From Nemertoderma westbladi (Eukaryota; Xenacoelomorpha; Nemertodermatida; Nemertodermatidae), in the NCBI GenBank assembly GCA_032718475.1, contig JAUCBJ010008803.1:1-35682 (forward strand): a stretch of 35,682 nucleotides of DNA, in the 5' to 3' direction. The position numbers were made by a program, and so were the translations under genes. A model generated the notes under the pieces. That model was not told where the DNA came from, ran no database searches, and was given only the letters and a program-made list of their open reading frames with translations. Numbering within the stretch: position 1 is the stretch's first letter; the number at the start of each line of letters is the position of its first letter. Below, in pieces: positions 12,001-21,532 of the stretch.

Positions 12001-14941
12001 ATTCTCTATTTAGTTTTATTGTCTGTTCTCCTTGACCAGGATGATTCTCTATTTAGTTTTATTGTCTGTTCTCCTTGACCAGGATGCTTCTCTATTTAGT
12101 TTTATTGTCTGTTTTCCTTGGCCAGGATGATTCTCTATTTAGTTTTATTGTCTGTTCTCAGGGCCAGGATGATTCTCTATTTAGTTTTATTGTCTGTTCT
12201 CAGGGCCAGGATGATTCTCTATTTAGTTTTATTGTCTGTTTTCCTTGGCCAGGATGATTCTCTATTTAGTTTTATTGTCTGTTCTCAGGGCCAGGATGAT
12301 TCTCTATTTAGTTTTATTGTATGATCTCCTTGGCCAGGATGATTCTCTATTTAGTTTTATTGTCTGTTCTCCTTGGCCAGGATGATTCTCTATTTAGTTT
12401 TATTGTCTGTTCTCAGGGCCAGGATGATTCTCTATTTAGTTTTATTGTCTGTTCTCCTTGACCAGGATGATTCTCTATTTAGTTTTATTGTCTGTTCTCC
12501 TTGACCAGGATGATTCTCTATTTAGTTTTATTGTCTGTTCTCAGGGCCAGGATGATTCTCTATTTAGTTTTATTGTCTGTTCTCCTTGACCAGGCCAGGA
12601 TGATTCTCTATTTAGTTTTATTGTCTGTTCTCAGGACCAGGATGATTCTCTATTTAGTTTTATTGTCTGTTCTCCTTGACCAGGATGATTCTCTATTTAG
12701 TTTTATTGTCTGTTCTCAGGACCAGGATGATTCTCTATTTAGTTTTATTGTCTGTTCTCCTTGACCAGGATGATTCTCTATTTAGTTTTATTGTCTGTTC
12801 TCCTTGACCAGGATGATTCTCTATTTAGTTTTATTGTCTGTTCTCAGGACCAGGATGATTCTCTATTTAGTTTTATTGTCTGTTCTCAGGGCCAGGATGA
12901 TTCTCTATTTAGTTTTATTGTCTGTTCTCAGGACCAGGATGATTCTCTATTTAGTTTTATTGTCTGTTCTCCTTGACCAGGATGATTCTCTATTTAGTTT
13001 TATTGTCTGTTCTCCTTTACCAGGATGATTCTCTATTTAGTTTTATTGTCTGTTCTCAGGACCAGGATGATTCTCTATTTAGTTTTATTGTCTGCTCTCA
13101 GGGCCAGGATGATTCTCTATTTAGTTTTATTGTCTGTTCTCAGGACCAGGATGATTCTCTATTTAGTTTTATTGTCTGTTCTCCTTTACCAGGATGATTC
13201 TCTATTTAGTTTGATTGTCTGTTCTCCTTTACCAGGATGATTCTCTATTTAGTTTTATTGTCTGTTCTCCTTTACCAGGATGATTCTCTATTTAGTTTTA
13301 TTGTCTGTTCTCAGGACCAGGATGATTCTCTATTTAGTTTTATTGTCTGTTCTCTTTGACCAGGATGATTCTCTATTTAGTTTTATTGTCTGTTCTCAGG
13401 ACCAGGATGATTCTCTATTTAGTTTTATTGTCTGTTCTCCTTTACCAGGATGATTCTCTATTTAGTTTTATTGTCTGTTCTCAGGACCAGGATGATTCTC
13501 TATTTAGTTTTATTGTCTGTTCTCAGGGCCAGGATGATTCTCAATTTAGTTTTATTGTCTGTTCTCCTTGGCCAGGATGATTCTCTATTTAGTTTTATTG
13601 TCTGTTCTCCTTGACCAGGATGATTCTCTATTTAGTTTTATTGTCTGTTCTCCTTGACCAGGATGATTCTCTATTTAGTTTTATTGTCTGTTCTCAGGAC
13701 CAGGATGATTCTCTATTTAGTTTTATTGTCTGTTCTCCTTTACCAGGATGATTCTCTATTTAGTTTTATTGTCTGTTCTCCTTTACCAGGATGATTCTCT
13801 ATTTAGTTTTATTGTCTGTTCTCAGGACCAGGATGATTCTCTATTTAGTTTTATTGTCTGTTCTCCTTTACCAGGATGATTCTCTATTTAGTTTTATTGT
13901 CTGTTCTCCTTTACCAGGATGATTCTCTATTTAGTTTTATTGTCTGTTCTCAGGACCAGGATGATTCTCTATTTAGTTTTATTGTCTGTTCTCCTTTACC
14001 AGGATGATTCTCTATTTAGTTTTATTGTCTGTTCTCAGGACCAGGATGATTCTCTATTTAGTTTTATTGTCTGTTCTCCTTTACCAGGATGATTCTCTAT
14101 TTAGTTTTATTGTCTGTTCTCAGGACCAGGATGATTCTCTATTTAGTTTTATTGTCTGTTCTCAGGGCCAGGATGATTCTCAATTTAGTTTTATTGTCTG
14201 TTCTCCTTGGCCAGGATGATTCTCTATTTAGTTTTATTGTCTGTTCTCCTTGACCAGGATGATTCTCTATTTAGTTTTATTGTCTGTTCTCCTTGACCAG
14301 GATGATTCTCTATTTAGTTTTATTGTCTGTTCTCAGGGCCAGGATGATTCTCTATTTAGTTTTATTGTCTGTTCTCCTTTACCAGGATGATTCTCTATTT
14401 AGTTTTATTGTCTGTTCTCCTTGACCAGGATGATTCTCTATTTAGTTTTATTGTCTGTTCTCCTTGACCAGGATGATTCTCTATTTAGTTTTATTGTCTG
14501 TTCTCCTTGGCCAGGATGATTCTCTATTTAGTTTTATTGTCTGTTCTCCTTGACCAGGATGATTCTCTATTTAGTTTTATTGTCTGTTCTCCTTTACCAG
14601 GATGATTCTCTATTTAGTTTTATTGTCTGTTCTCAGGGCCAGGATGATTCTCTATTTAGTTTTATTGTCTGTTCTCCTTGACCAGGATGATTCTCTATTT
14701 AGTTTTATTGTCTGTTCTCCTTGACCAGGATGATTCTCTATTTAGTTTTATTGTCTGTTCTCAGGGCCAGGATGATTCTCTATTTAGTTTTATTGTCTGT
14801 TCTCCTTGACCAGGATGATTCTCTATTTAGTTTTATTGTCTGTTCTCCTTGACCAGGATGATTCTCTAATTAGTTTTATTGTCTGTTCTCCTTTACCAGG
14901 ATGATTCTCTATTTAGTTTTATTGTCTGTTCTCAGGGCCAG
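1..14941 (+). repeat. Giant 42/43-bp tandem array carrying the exon A splice acceptor
   Basis: Roughly 350 head-to-tail units fill this stretch without interruption and continue past the window start. Units share a core made of CAGGATGATTCTC, then TATTTAGTTTTATTG, then TCTGTT, and differ in a short linker. The linker is CTCCTTGACC, CTCCTTGGCC or CTCCTTTACC in 43-bp units and CTCAGGGCC or CTCAGGACC in 42-bp units. Three units (near 3605, 7072 and 12592) carry an extra 5 bp, CCAGG. The last unit reads TCTGTTCTCAGGGCCAG and runs straight into exon A, so the unit contains that exon's pyrimidine-rich acceptor and its first codons (GGC CAG GAY GAY). Sequence identity is very high, with rare single-base variants. 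The array lies in the intron upstream of exon A. Short ORFs inside it are frame accidents. Confidence 0.95.
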
Positions 14942-15139
14942 GACGACACCGGTAGATTCAGTTGGAACCGTGGCGCCGTTCTCATATTTCTCCCCGGGAT
15001 CCATGAGATCGAGTTTATGAATGAGTTGCTAACTGATATCAGATCCATCTACAAACTCTGGGTACTCCGATTGCATTCTTCCTTGCCGATAGACGAACAA
15101 CGTAAAGTGTTCCGTAAGCCGGATATTGGAAAGAGAAAG
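14942..15139 (+). CDS. TDRD9: Exon A of a spindle-E/TDRD9-family DEAH-box helicase (partial gene)
   Basis: This internal exon of 66 codons is read from GAC at 14942. It encodes DDTGRFSWNR, then GAVLIFLPG (helicase motif IV region), then LRLHSSLP and DEQRKVF, ending KRK. That order matches the start of the second RecA-like domain of DEAH/RHA helicases, and with exon B it fits the spindle-E/TDRD9 family, which acts with Piwi proteins in germline transposon silencing. The acceptor is CCAG|GAC at 14940-14941. An alternative CTCAG at 14934-14935 would add Gly-Gln in frame. The donor is AAG|GTTTGT after 15139, phase 0, and joins exon B in frame. The last unit of the 42/43-bp array directly abuts the exon. 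Boundaries are inferred from splice signals and homology, without transcript data. A recent pseudogene cannot be excluded, but no stop or frameshift is seen. Confidence 0.82.
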
Positions 15140-15365
15140 GTTTGTTATATAGATTGCATGTAGAACATGGATAATTAAACATATCGGTACGGTGCAGAAA
15201 CAACCCCCTTGAACTACGTCCCAGAGGATACTGGTAATCATTTAGATAATTTTTTTAGATTTCCGGTCCATAAATGAATATCTAAATGGAATTATCCAGT
15301 CAGACACCTACACTGGCCTAGTTAGATTTTGATTAGTTGAGTTCGATTATCACAAGTTACGGAAG
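15140..15365. other. Intron sequence, nothing recognised
   Basis: This is the first part of the intron after exon A. It is AT-rich with no convincing ORF, repeat or RNA gene. Its right part may be the 5' untranslated region of the retroelement that follows, but no clear 5' boundary is visible. Confidence 0.5.
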
Positions 15366-15633
15366 ATGCCATCGCTAGCTGATAAATTCTCGGAAGTACA
15401 TGCCCTCACAGTCACTTCAATAAGGAATGTTAAATCGAAGAAAAGTATGTCTGTCGAGGACGAGAAAAATCTGTTAGAATCAATCGAAGAACTCAACACT
15501 TTTGGCATCCCTTAGCGATCTCGCTGAATCGAGAGAATAAACTATTGAGAGTAAAAACACTGTAATACAGGTTAAAGATGAACTCTTGGGACTAACACGG
15601 CAGGGAAAAGAGGATTTAGGACGCGGATCGTGA
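15366..15633 (+). pseudogene. Decayed ORF1 N-terminal region of non-LTR retrotransposon 1
   Basis: An ATG at 15366 opens 49 codons (MPSLADKFSEVHAL at the start, then a lysine- and glutamate-rich helical stretch) ending at TAG 15513-15515. A second frame from 15505 continues with SLSDLAESRE, an in-frame TAA at 15538-15540, and then a further charged helical stretch to TGA 15631-15633. The charged heptad-like composition resembles the coiled-coil part of LINE ORF1 proteins. Position just upstream of a clear ORF1 C-terminal domain supports this, but no specific domain is recognised here. It is broken by a frameshift and an internal stop. Confidence 0.5.
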
Positions 15634-15680
15634 ACCTGGGATTACTGGATGTTCTACTCGAGGTAGACAGGATAAGCAGG

Positions 15681-15863
15681 CTGGGAGGACTGCTTCACGC
15701 AACTTAACCCAACAGCGACGAGGTTGTTCCGGTTCCGCAAACTGGGAGGACTGCTTCACGCAACTTAACCCAACAGCGACGAGGTTGTTCCGGTTCCGCA
15801 AACTGGGAGGACTGCTTCACGCAACTTAACCCAACAGCGACGAGGTTGTTCCGGTTCCGCAAA
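15681..15863 (+). repeat. Three tandem copies of a 61-bp unit inside the ORF1 remnant
   Basis: Copies start at 15681, 15742 and 15803, each beginning CTGGGAGGACTGCTTCACGC and ending GGTTCCGCAAA. They look identical. Because 61 is not a multiple of three, the extra copies rotate the reading frame, so this duplication alone would disrupt ORF1. The ORF shadows on the minus strand here arise from the repeat. Confidence 0.93.
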
Positions 15864-16437
15864 CTCAAGGGAACAGTCGGTGGACTCCCTCCTAGCTCCA
15901 AGATATCCTCCTACCAGTACCCATGCAGGCTACCATGCAGATCATCGAGAGGATGCAGAAACTCCGGCATTGCAGGATGGTCTCAGTAAGGGAAACGAGT
16001 GGAAAACGGTTCCGGAACGGCGGAAGCCACAGCGCTCAACTGCAACGGTTGTTATAAGAATAGGAACTGGCCTTGTTGTCGCCCCAAGGACAGATCGCGT
16101 ACAACTGGCGCATATTTACGTTGGCCGCTTCGCAAAAAATGTCACATCAAATGACGTTAAAGATTATCTCACAACGGAAAAACTTCCGTTTACTGATGTC
16201 ATCCGCATCAATAGCGAACACGACTCTGAATCACATGCTTTCCATATCACCTGCCTGCAAGATGATCGTGAGAAACTGATAGATCCCAACAACTTGGAAG
16301 ATGGGTTACTCATCCAGAACTACCTTCTATCTGAACAGGAACGTACAGCTCTAGGGTTGAAACCAAGATTCCGGAATGGATCAGACTTGGGAAACAGACC
16401 AAACCCTACCAGACCCAACATCCAAGATAATAATTGA
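15862..16437 (+). pseudogene. ORF1 C-terminal part of non-LTR retrotransposon 1 (RRM-like nucleic-acid-binding region)
   Basis: An open frame of about 190 codons runs from the end of the 61-bp array to TGA at 16435-16437. There is no convincing ATG near its left end, so it is a continuation of ORF1 and not an independent gene. It contains a basic segment (ERRKPQRST) and then AHIYVGRFAKNVTSNDV, which resembles the first strand and helix of the RRM-like domain in ORF1 proteins of Jockey/R1/I-type elements. A helical and polar tail follows. The expected zinc knuckles (CCHC) are not visible in this frame. Such ORF1 proteins bind element RNA. ORF2 follows immediately, as in intact elements. Confidence 0.7.
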
Positions 16438-17494
16438 CAACAAAATAATTTAGCTTCCGAGCTACAAACAACTAAGGACACTATTATCACACTGTGGAAC
16501 ATCGAAAGCTTTAACTATGTTCGAGAAAATTTAACAGACGATGAACTCTATATTAACAGCGATATCCTACTTTTTAATGAAACATTTTTAACCGCTTCGA
16601 CTGCTCAAAATCAGGGCTACTACACCTATGTGGAACCAGCACAACAATCACAGAATGGCAGGCCATCGGGTGGATTGATGACCCTAATACGACCACATCT
16701 AGACCCTTCTCTCATTGCAAAAACAAATAATTATATTATAAAAATAATTATATACGACTTTGTGGTATATTCTTTTATTTTACTTTACACCTGAAACAAC
16801 TGTCGCCGAAATAGTGCTCACTATCTCGGAAGCACTAACTCACACCGAACAAGGTAATATTATAATCATTGCAGGGGACTTTAATTGCAGGATAGACAAA
16901 GGAACCCTGGGCGACCGTCTTACATAAAGCATGTCGGAAGTGGGATTCGTGAGAGTCGACTACTACGAAAAATCGTCAAAGACTTACATATCGCCGCAAG
17001 GAGAAAGTGCAATAGATCTATTTTTCGTAAAATACCCAAAGTCGTTCCCAGAAACGTTAACCTCGGCATTTGTAGTAAACCACCCTATACGAAAACACCA
17101 ACGGGTTACATTGACAATGAATTCTAAAGTTACTCCACCATGTGAGATTGCCCCGAGAAGCCAGCCACACAGCAGGAATCTAAACCTTGAAGTTCTTCAA
17201 CATCATCCGTCTCTTGCGTCTATTGAACAGCTTGGAGCTCAAAGTGATGTTAATCTTCCAACAAATAATCTAAATGTTGCTCTACTAGAATCTACAATCC
17301 AGCGCTACAACGTTAAACAACATGGTAAGAAATGGTTTGACTCTGAGTGCCAGTCTATGAAACTCGAAGTTTTGGAAGCGATGAAACATCGAAATTACTC
17401 CAAGGGGAATCTTCTGCATTTTGGACCCTCCGACGGCGGTATAAACGACTTCTCAAAAGAAAAAGACGGGCATACGAAGAATCGCAGTAGTTAG
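16438..17494 (+). pseudogene. Decayed ORF2 endonuclease domain (APE-type) of non-LTR retrotransposon 1
   Basis: The first frame (16438-16794) includes SDILLFNETFLT, the counterpart of the 'DI..xxQET' motif of apurinic-like LINE endonucleases, and GRPSGGLMTLI. A frameshift near 16775-16790 moves to the frame with FYFTPETT, then IAGDFNCRID (GDFN motif at 16874-16885), an in-frame TAA at 16925-16927, and SAIDLFFV at about 17006-17029, the place of the usual 'S.IDyvl' motif. The order and spacing match an endonuclease domain upstream of a reverse transcriptase. At least one frameshift and one stop make it inactive. The frame ends at TAG 17492-17494. Confidence 0.8.
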
Positions 17495-18540
17495 ACCAAA
17501 TTAATGACTCTGAAATTGATCCCTGGACTCTATTTAGCGTTAAAAAAGGCAATAAACTCTACTCGCACTTCCAGACTCTTCTTGGGGAGGAGAATAAACC
17601 TTTAGGCTGCCCAGATGCCCCGGAAATCAGTGAAGGAGAACGACTAACTACGGAATGGTATAATAATCCAATTGAAAATGAAGAAATAATTGAGACGGTT
17701 TACCATGCTTCCACCAAAATAGCATCCGGACTCGATGGGGTCTTCTATGAACACTTAAAGCAGGCTGTTCCGTTCATACTAGTTTATCTTACTATTTAAT
17801 CTCTGTTTGAATACCGGCAAGATTCCCGAAGCTTGGCGAACTAGTGTAATCAAGGTTATTTACAAGGGAAAAGGAAAAATTACTGATCCAGACAACTACC
17901 GGGGAATTGCGTTAATTTCGGTAATGTTAAAAGTTCTCACGTCCATCATAAGTAAACGCGTTCGATCGTTTCTCCATAAAGAAATCCCACTGGAACAATT
18001 CGGCTTTCAAGCTGGAAAATCGAGAATACAAGCGATAAACAAACTTTTAATCGACATCAGCGACACGATACACTCAGACAACCATAGGGAACGAGTAGTC
18101 TATGCTCTATTTATAGATTTTAGAAAAGCTTTCGACATGGTCAGCCGTTCCAAGCTCCTTTGCAAAATTTACAAGCTAGGAATTAAAGGGAAAACGTTTG
18201 TCTTGATTAAGAAATCTGTTTAATAATTCTATTAGAATTTTCGACGGTTTGCGTTTATCAGAACCCATTGGACAACTACGAGGAATATTACAGGGAGATT
18301 GTTTATCGCCTCTTCTTTTCATCCTCTTTATAGCTGACCTAGCTACGGCGCTAAGAAATGTCTGCCACCTGATCAAATTTATATTCTTTGCCGACGATTT
18401 GGTAATCTATTCGCGGAATAGGGAAACTATTCAACTACATTGTATGCTTAAACACTCTCCACCAATGGTGGAGATCAATGGTTGAATTAAATGGTATGGA
18501 GTTAAATATTATTAAAACGAAAATAGTCAAGTTTAGAAAA
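17495..18540 (+). pseudogene. Decayed reverse transcriptase domain of non-LTR retrotransposon 1, 5' portion
   Basis: Successive frames give recognisable RT blocks. KIASGLDGVFYEHLKQA lies in 17497-17799. IPEAWRTSVIKVIYKGKG, DNYRGIALISVMLKVL, LEQFGFQAGKS and ALFIDFRKAFDMV lie in the frame of 17807-18223. GILQGDCLSPLLF and FFADDLVIYSR (catalytic FADD at 18387-18398) lie in the frame of 18249-18485. After another frameshift comes LHQWWRSMVELNGMEL, then NIIKTKIVKFRK up to 18540. At least three frameshifts separate these blocks. The domain is cut at FRK by the nested element at 18541 and resumes at 19560 with GGRL. The motifs are typical of the Jockey/R1/I superfamily. Confidence 0.88.
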
Positions 18541-19362
18541 GTTCTACCTGTCAGACAGAGGTCGAACTGTAGTCATTAGCAAATCGCAGTCTACTGTACA
18601 AGAGATTACCTGTGGTGTACCGCAAGGTAGTATATTAGGTCCTCTGCTTTTTGTATGCTATGTAAATGATATGATAAGTAGTATAGATCCCGATTTTAAA
18701 CTCATTTTATATGCCGACGACAGTGCTCTTATTTTCTCTCATAAAGATCCTATCCATATTTCCCAAAAGTTAAGTGCAGTTCTAGAATCCTGTAATGAGT
18801 GGTTGGTTGATAATAAGCTATCCATTCACTACGGTAAGACTGAAAGTATTTTGTTTGGTTCCAAAAGAAAGTTAAAGAAGGTAACTAAGTTTGAAGTCAC
18901 TAGTAATGGACATAAGATTGAAAATAAAAAGGAAGTTAAATATTTAGGCGCCACATTGGATAACTGCTTATCAGGAGAAAGTACAGTGAAAAATATTTTC
19001 TCGAAAGTTAACAGTAGGCTTAGGTTTCTATACAGAAATGAAAATAGTTTAAACACCGACTCCCGCAAGTTACTTTGCTCTTCTTTAATACAGTGTCACA
19101 TGGACTATGCATGCCCTTCTTGGTATGAAGGCTTAACCAAACAGCTTAAATGTAAATTACAAGTAGCTCAGAATAAAGTAGTACGATTTATTAAAGACTA
19201 CAAACCTAGGCACCACCTAACTCCAGATGACTTTTCTGAATCTGGACTACTTAACTTAGATAGTAGAGTTAAGCAGCTACGACTTAACCATGTGCATAAA
19301 GTGTATAATGGTAAATGTCCCAATTACTAAAACAAAAATTCAACAGAGTTCGCGATACACAC
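18541..19362 (+). pseudogene. Nested fragment of a second non-LTR retrotransposon (RT and C-terminal part of ORF2)
   Basis: The frame starts abruptly inside an RT domain with YLSDRGRTVVI, then CGVPQGSILGPLLFVCYVND, LYADDSALIF (catalytic YADD), NKLSIHYGKTESILFG and VKYLGATLDN. A C-terminal helical region with LIQCHMDYACPSWYEGL follows, ending PNY* at 19328-19330. A +1 frame continues [12 protein letters not shown] to the microsatellite. The style (VPQGS.LGPLLF, DYA...WY) is that of Jockey/CR1-like elements common in marine invertebrates and differs from element 1. The fragment lacks endonuclease and early RT. Its 3' end runs into (TCTA)n before the usual C-terminus. It lies in the same orientation as element 1 and splits it between FRK and GGRL. 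Confidence 0.82.
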
Positions 19363-19558
<196 letters not shown>

Positions 19559-19559
19559 A

Positions 19560-20223
19560 GGCGGCCGCCTATCCAAACATGACAACTTTACTTACAACCG
19601 GAATCCGGTACAACTCTCCAACGAATATGAATACCTTGGTTTAACGATTCAGTCCAGCCTATGTTTCACTAACCACATTCTGAGAAAAAAACAAAACACA
19701 TTCAAATTAATAGGATCTCTTCGGAACCTCCAACTCTTGTCAGTTCCAACAGCTATGAAAGTATTTAATGGTAAAATATATCCTATGGTACTCTACGTTC
19801 TTTCAAGTTACAGTCGATATCTGAAGCTGAACCATCTAAAGGAGCTGGACAAAATCAAAACGACATTTGCAAAACGCGTTCGGACGGAAATGCGTCTCGG
19901 ACTTCATAAATCGGCTTCCTCGACCCTTGCATTGCGAATTATAGACGAGAAGACTCTGATTGAAGATATTCTGGACCGCACACCAGAAGTCCTGTTCAAT
20001 CAAGATGTTCTAGAACAGTATCACAATTACAGGCTAGATCGGAATGCAAACTTTGACTCTGAGGGATATATATATGGGCCAGCATTTGTCTCATCCACAT
20101 GGAAGCTTCCAGGACAGAAATACCGCCATGTAATCACCCGATCTACTTGCCATGGGTTCCACAATAAACTGTGTACGAACCCCACCCCGTTCCACCCACT
20201 TACCCTGGAATGCAGTCCCCCAA
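19560..20223 (+). pseudogene. Reverse transcriptase thumb and C-terminal ORF2 region of non-LTR retrotransposon 1, 3' portion
   Basis: In the frame starting at GGC 19560 the translation resumes with [15 protein letters not shown] and [10 protein letters not shown]. The second is the conserved 'YkYLGv.i' block after the RT palm. It then continues through LRNLQLLSVPTAMKVF and YPMVLYVLSSYSRYL into the frame of 19737-20288, which carries LDKIKTTFAKRVRTEMR and a C-terminal region with a Cys/His-containing end (ITRSTCHGFHNKLC). FRK before the nested insertion plus GGRL after it re-forms the usual FRKGGRL-type motif, so this is the same element. The reading frame ends in the proline-coding C tract and has no clear natural stop. 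Confidence 0.8.

Positions 20224-20250
<27 letters not shown>
20224..20250 (+). repeat. Poly-C tract (27 C)
   Basis: A homopolymer of 27 cytosines lies at the 3' side of retroelement 1. Homopolymer length is a common sequencing error source, so the exact count may be unreliable. Confidence 0.95.
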
Positions 20251-20254
<4 letters not shown>

Positions 20255-20320
20255 GCCTCACTTGCTATCAATTAATCTATTAATATAGAAGTAGTTTGCT
20301 TGCTGACATCCGATAGAAAT

Positions 20321-20815
20321 AAGATAAATAAAACGATATGTTAGCCAGTTTTCATTTATTATCTATACCTATAAAAATCAAATTCTGTCTGTCTCTCTCT
20401 GTGTTCGAACTCCTCCAAAAACGGGCGGAGGGATTGTGCTGGGACTTGACATGTGTGTATAACTTTAACCAGCGGTCGTTATAGGCCACTTTTCGAAAAG
20501 TATAATTCACTTTCGGTACCGGTACTGGGTACCGGTACGTCAGTAGGCCTATGCCGGTAGCGGGAAATACAGGGTATCATGCCTCGGGTATTGCCTGCTA
20601 GTATTATATAAAAAATGGTTTAATTATGTTTATTAGATATTACAGATAAATAAATAATATATATATACAGTAAAAATAGTAAAAATACAGTAAAAAAGGT
20701 TTTTTACTGTATATATATATTATTTATTTATCTGTAATATCTAATAAACATAATTAAACCATTTTTATATAATATAATAAATGAAAACTGGCTAACATAT
20801 CGTTTTATTTATCTT
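20321..20815. mobile_element. AT-rich palindromic foldback/MITE-like element, split by an insertion
   Basis: The left arm is 20321-20361 plus 20602 to about 20677, and the right arm is about 20699-20815. Read as reverse complement, the right arm matches the left arm nearly base for base, including CGATATGTTAGCCAGTTTTC, GGTTTAATTATG and CAGATAAATAAATAAT, with one A-run difference. There is little unique centre, only a short (C)AGTAAAAA-rich spacer. Without the 240-bp insert the element is about 255 bp. It has no coding capacity. The class is inferred only from structure, and a target-site duplication is not obvious. It could form a long hairpin or cruciform. Confidence 0.85.
20362..20601 (+). 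mobile_element. Helitron-like non-autonomous insertion (240 bp)
   Basis: The segment begins TCTATACCTATAAAAATC and ends GCCTGCTAG, and sits exactly between A (20361) and T (20602). Helitrons classically start TC, end CTRR (here CTAG), insert between A and T, and make no target duplication. All four hold. The intact opposite palindrome arm (junction 20774/20775) supplies the pre-insertion sequence and proves the borders. The start, with CTATAC and TATAAAAATC followed by CTGTCTGTCTCTC, also resembles known animal Helitron 5' ends. A strong 3' hairpin is not evident, with only weak CAGG/CCTG pairing near the end. An internal cluster of ACCGGTAC/GGTACC motifs occurs at about 20515-20540. There is no coding sequence. 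Confidence 0.8.
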
Positions 20816-21332
20816 TATTAATCTACAATACATTGTCAATTTCATATATTTTTAACATTGATTGATTTTTATCATGAATCTGAATATTATATTTATACTT
20901 TTAACATTTCCGACGGTTCGGTCTAATTTTAACAGGTATATAATTCACAAGTTACAGGGCGATCCATAGTCTTGGACACCCTGTGTATGTATGTGTTATA
21001 TTATTGTGCTATTATATTACTTATAATTAATTAATATAGTTTACCCCGATCTGGGGTGTTTATTCTAAAAAAAATGTAATTAAGATTGTATTATTATAGT
21101 CACAGTATTGAAACCATTTTTTTAAACTACCAGTACCTGTATTAGCATAATATAATTGTTACACTTCCAAGTTTCAGTTTAATGGCATTCCAATTCAAAC
21201 TGTTAGAAATACATCGCAAATATGAATTTGTAGTTATGGTTTTCATATCAGTATAGATAGTCCTGACCACTAAACTTATCCTAAAGAAACTGTTTATCTC
21301 GGTTGGTTTACGGCTATTTATCGTCTCTCTAG
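20816..21332. other. AT-rich intron sequence
   Basis: No gene is seen. A short imperfect inverted repeat, ACAGGGCGATCC at 20954-20965 with GGACACCCTGT at 20974-20984, could be a remnant transposon end. ACCCC/GGGGT at 21043-21057 is a small hairpin. The segment ends in the pyrimidine-rich acceptor CGTCTCTCTAG at 21322-21332. Confidence 0.6.
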
Positions 21333-21532
21333 GTTATTATCTCCAGCAACGTGGCCGAGAGTTCCATCACAGTTGCCGACATCGTTTACGTTATCGATTT
21401 CTGTTTAACTAAAGAGATGAGTTGCGACCCCGAGACCAACTTCCAGTGTCTCAAACTGTCCTGGGCTAGTAAAGCGAACGCCACCCAGCGGAAGGGTAGG
21501 GCTGGTCGGGTCGCATGTGGCAAGGTTTATAG
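21333..21532 (+). CDS. TDRD9: Exon B of a spindle-E/TDRD9-family DEAH-box helicase (motifs V and VI)
   Basis: The 200-bp exon reads VIISSNVAESSITV (motif V), VYVIDFCLTKEM (the usual 'VIDFCLT' of this family), LKLSWASKANATQRKGRAGR (motif VI with the arginine finger) and VACGKVY, ending in AG of a split Arg codon. The WASKA...QRKGRAGRV wording and VIDFCLT are characteristic of spindle-E/TDRD9 within DEAH helicases. The acceptor is CTCTCTAG|GTT and continues phase 0 from exon A. The donor is TATAG|GTAGGT, phase 2. The last 43 bp of this exon (from GGAAGGGTAGGG, coding for motif VI onward) plus its donor form the first unit of the downstream 65-bp array. The frame is open with no stops. Confidence 0.9.

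Noticed and set aside
263-14219. Many 60-87 residue ORFs with LYLVLLSVL or QDDSLFSFIVCS repeats
   Set aside because: They arise because runs of 42-bp units keep frame and 43-bp units shift it. Starts and stops fall at unit variants, and there is no independent coding evidence.
1-14941. CRISPR-like array
   Set aside because: There are no unique spacers between repeats, only near-identical tandem units with short linker variants, in a eukaryotic intron.
15616-15901. Minus-strand ORFs with repeated AEPEQPRRCW-type peptide
   Set aside because: These are shadows of the 61-bp triplication within the plus-strand ORF1 remnant.
19561-19568. GCGGCCGC (NotI site) suggesting a cloning-vector junction
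   Set aside because: It is explained as codons of the retroelement GGRL motif, with retroelement sequence continuing on both sides of the nested insertion.
20954-20984. Mariner-like terminal repeat (ACAGGG...CCCTGT)
   Set aside because: The two arms are only about 10 bp apart and imperfect, with no transposase or target duplication, so this was not called as an element.
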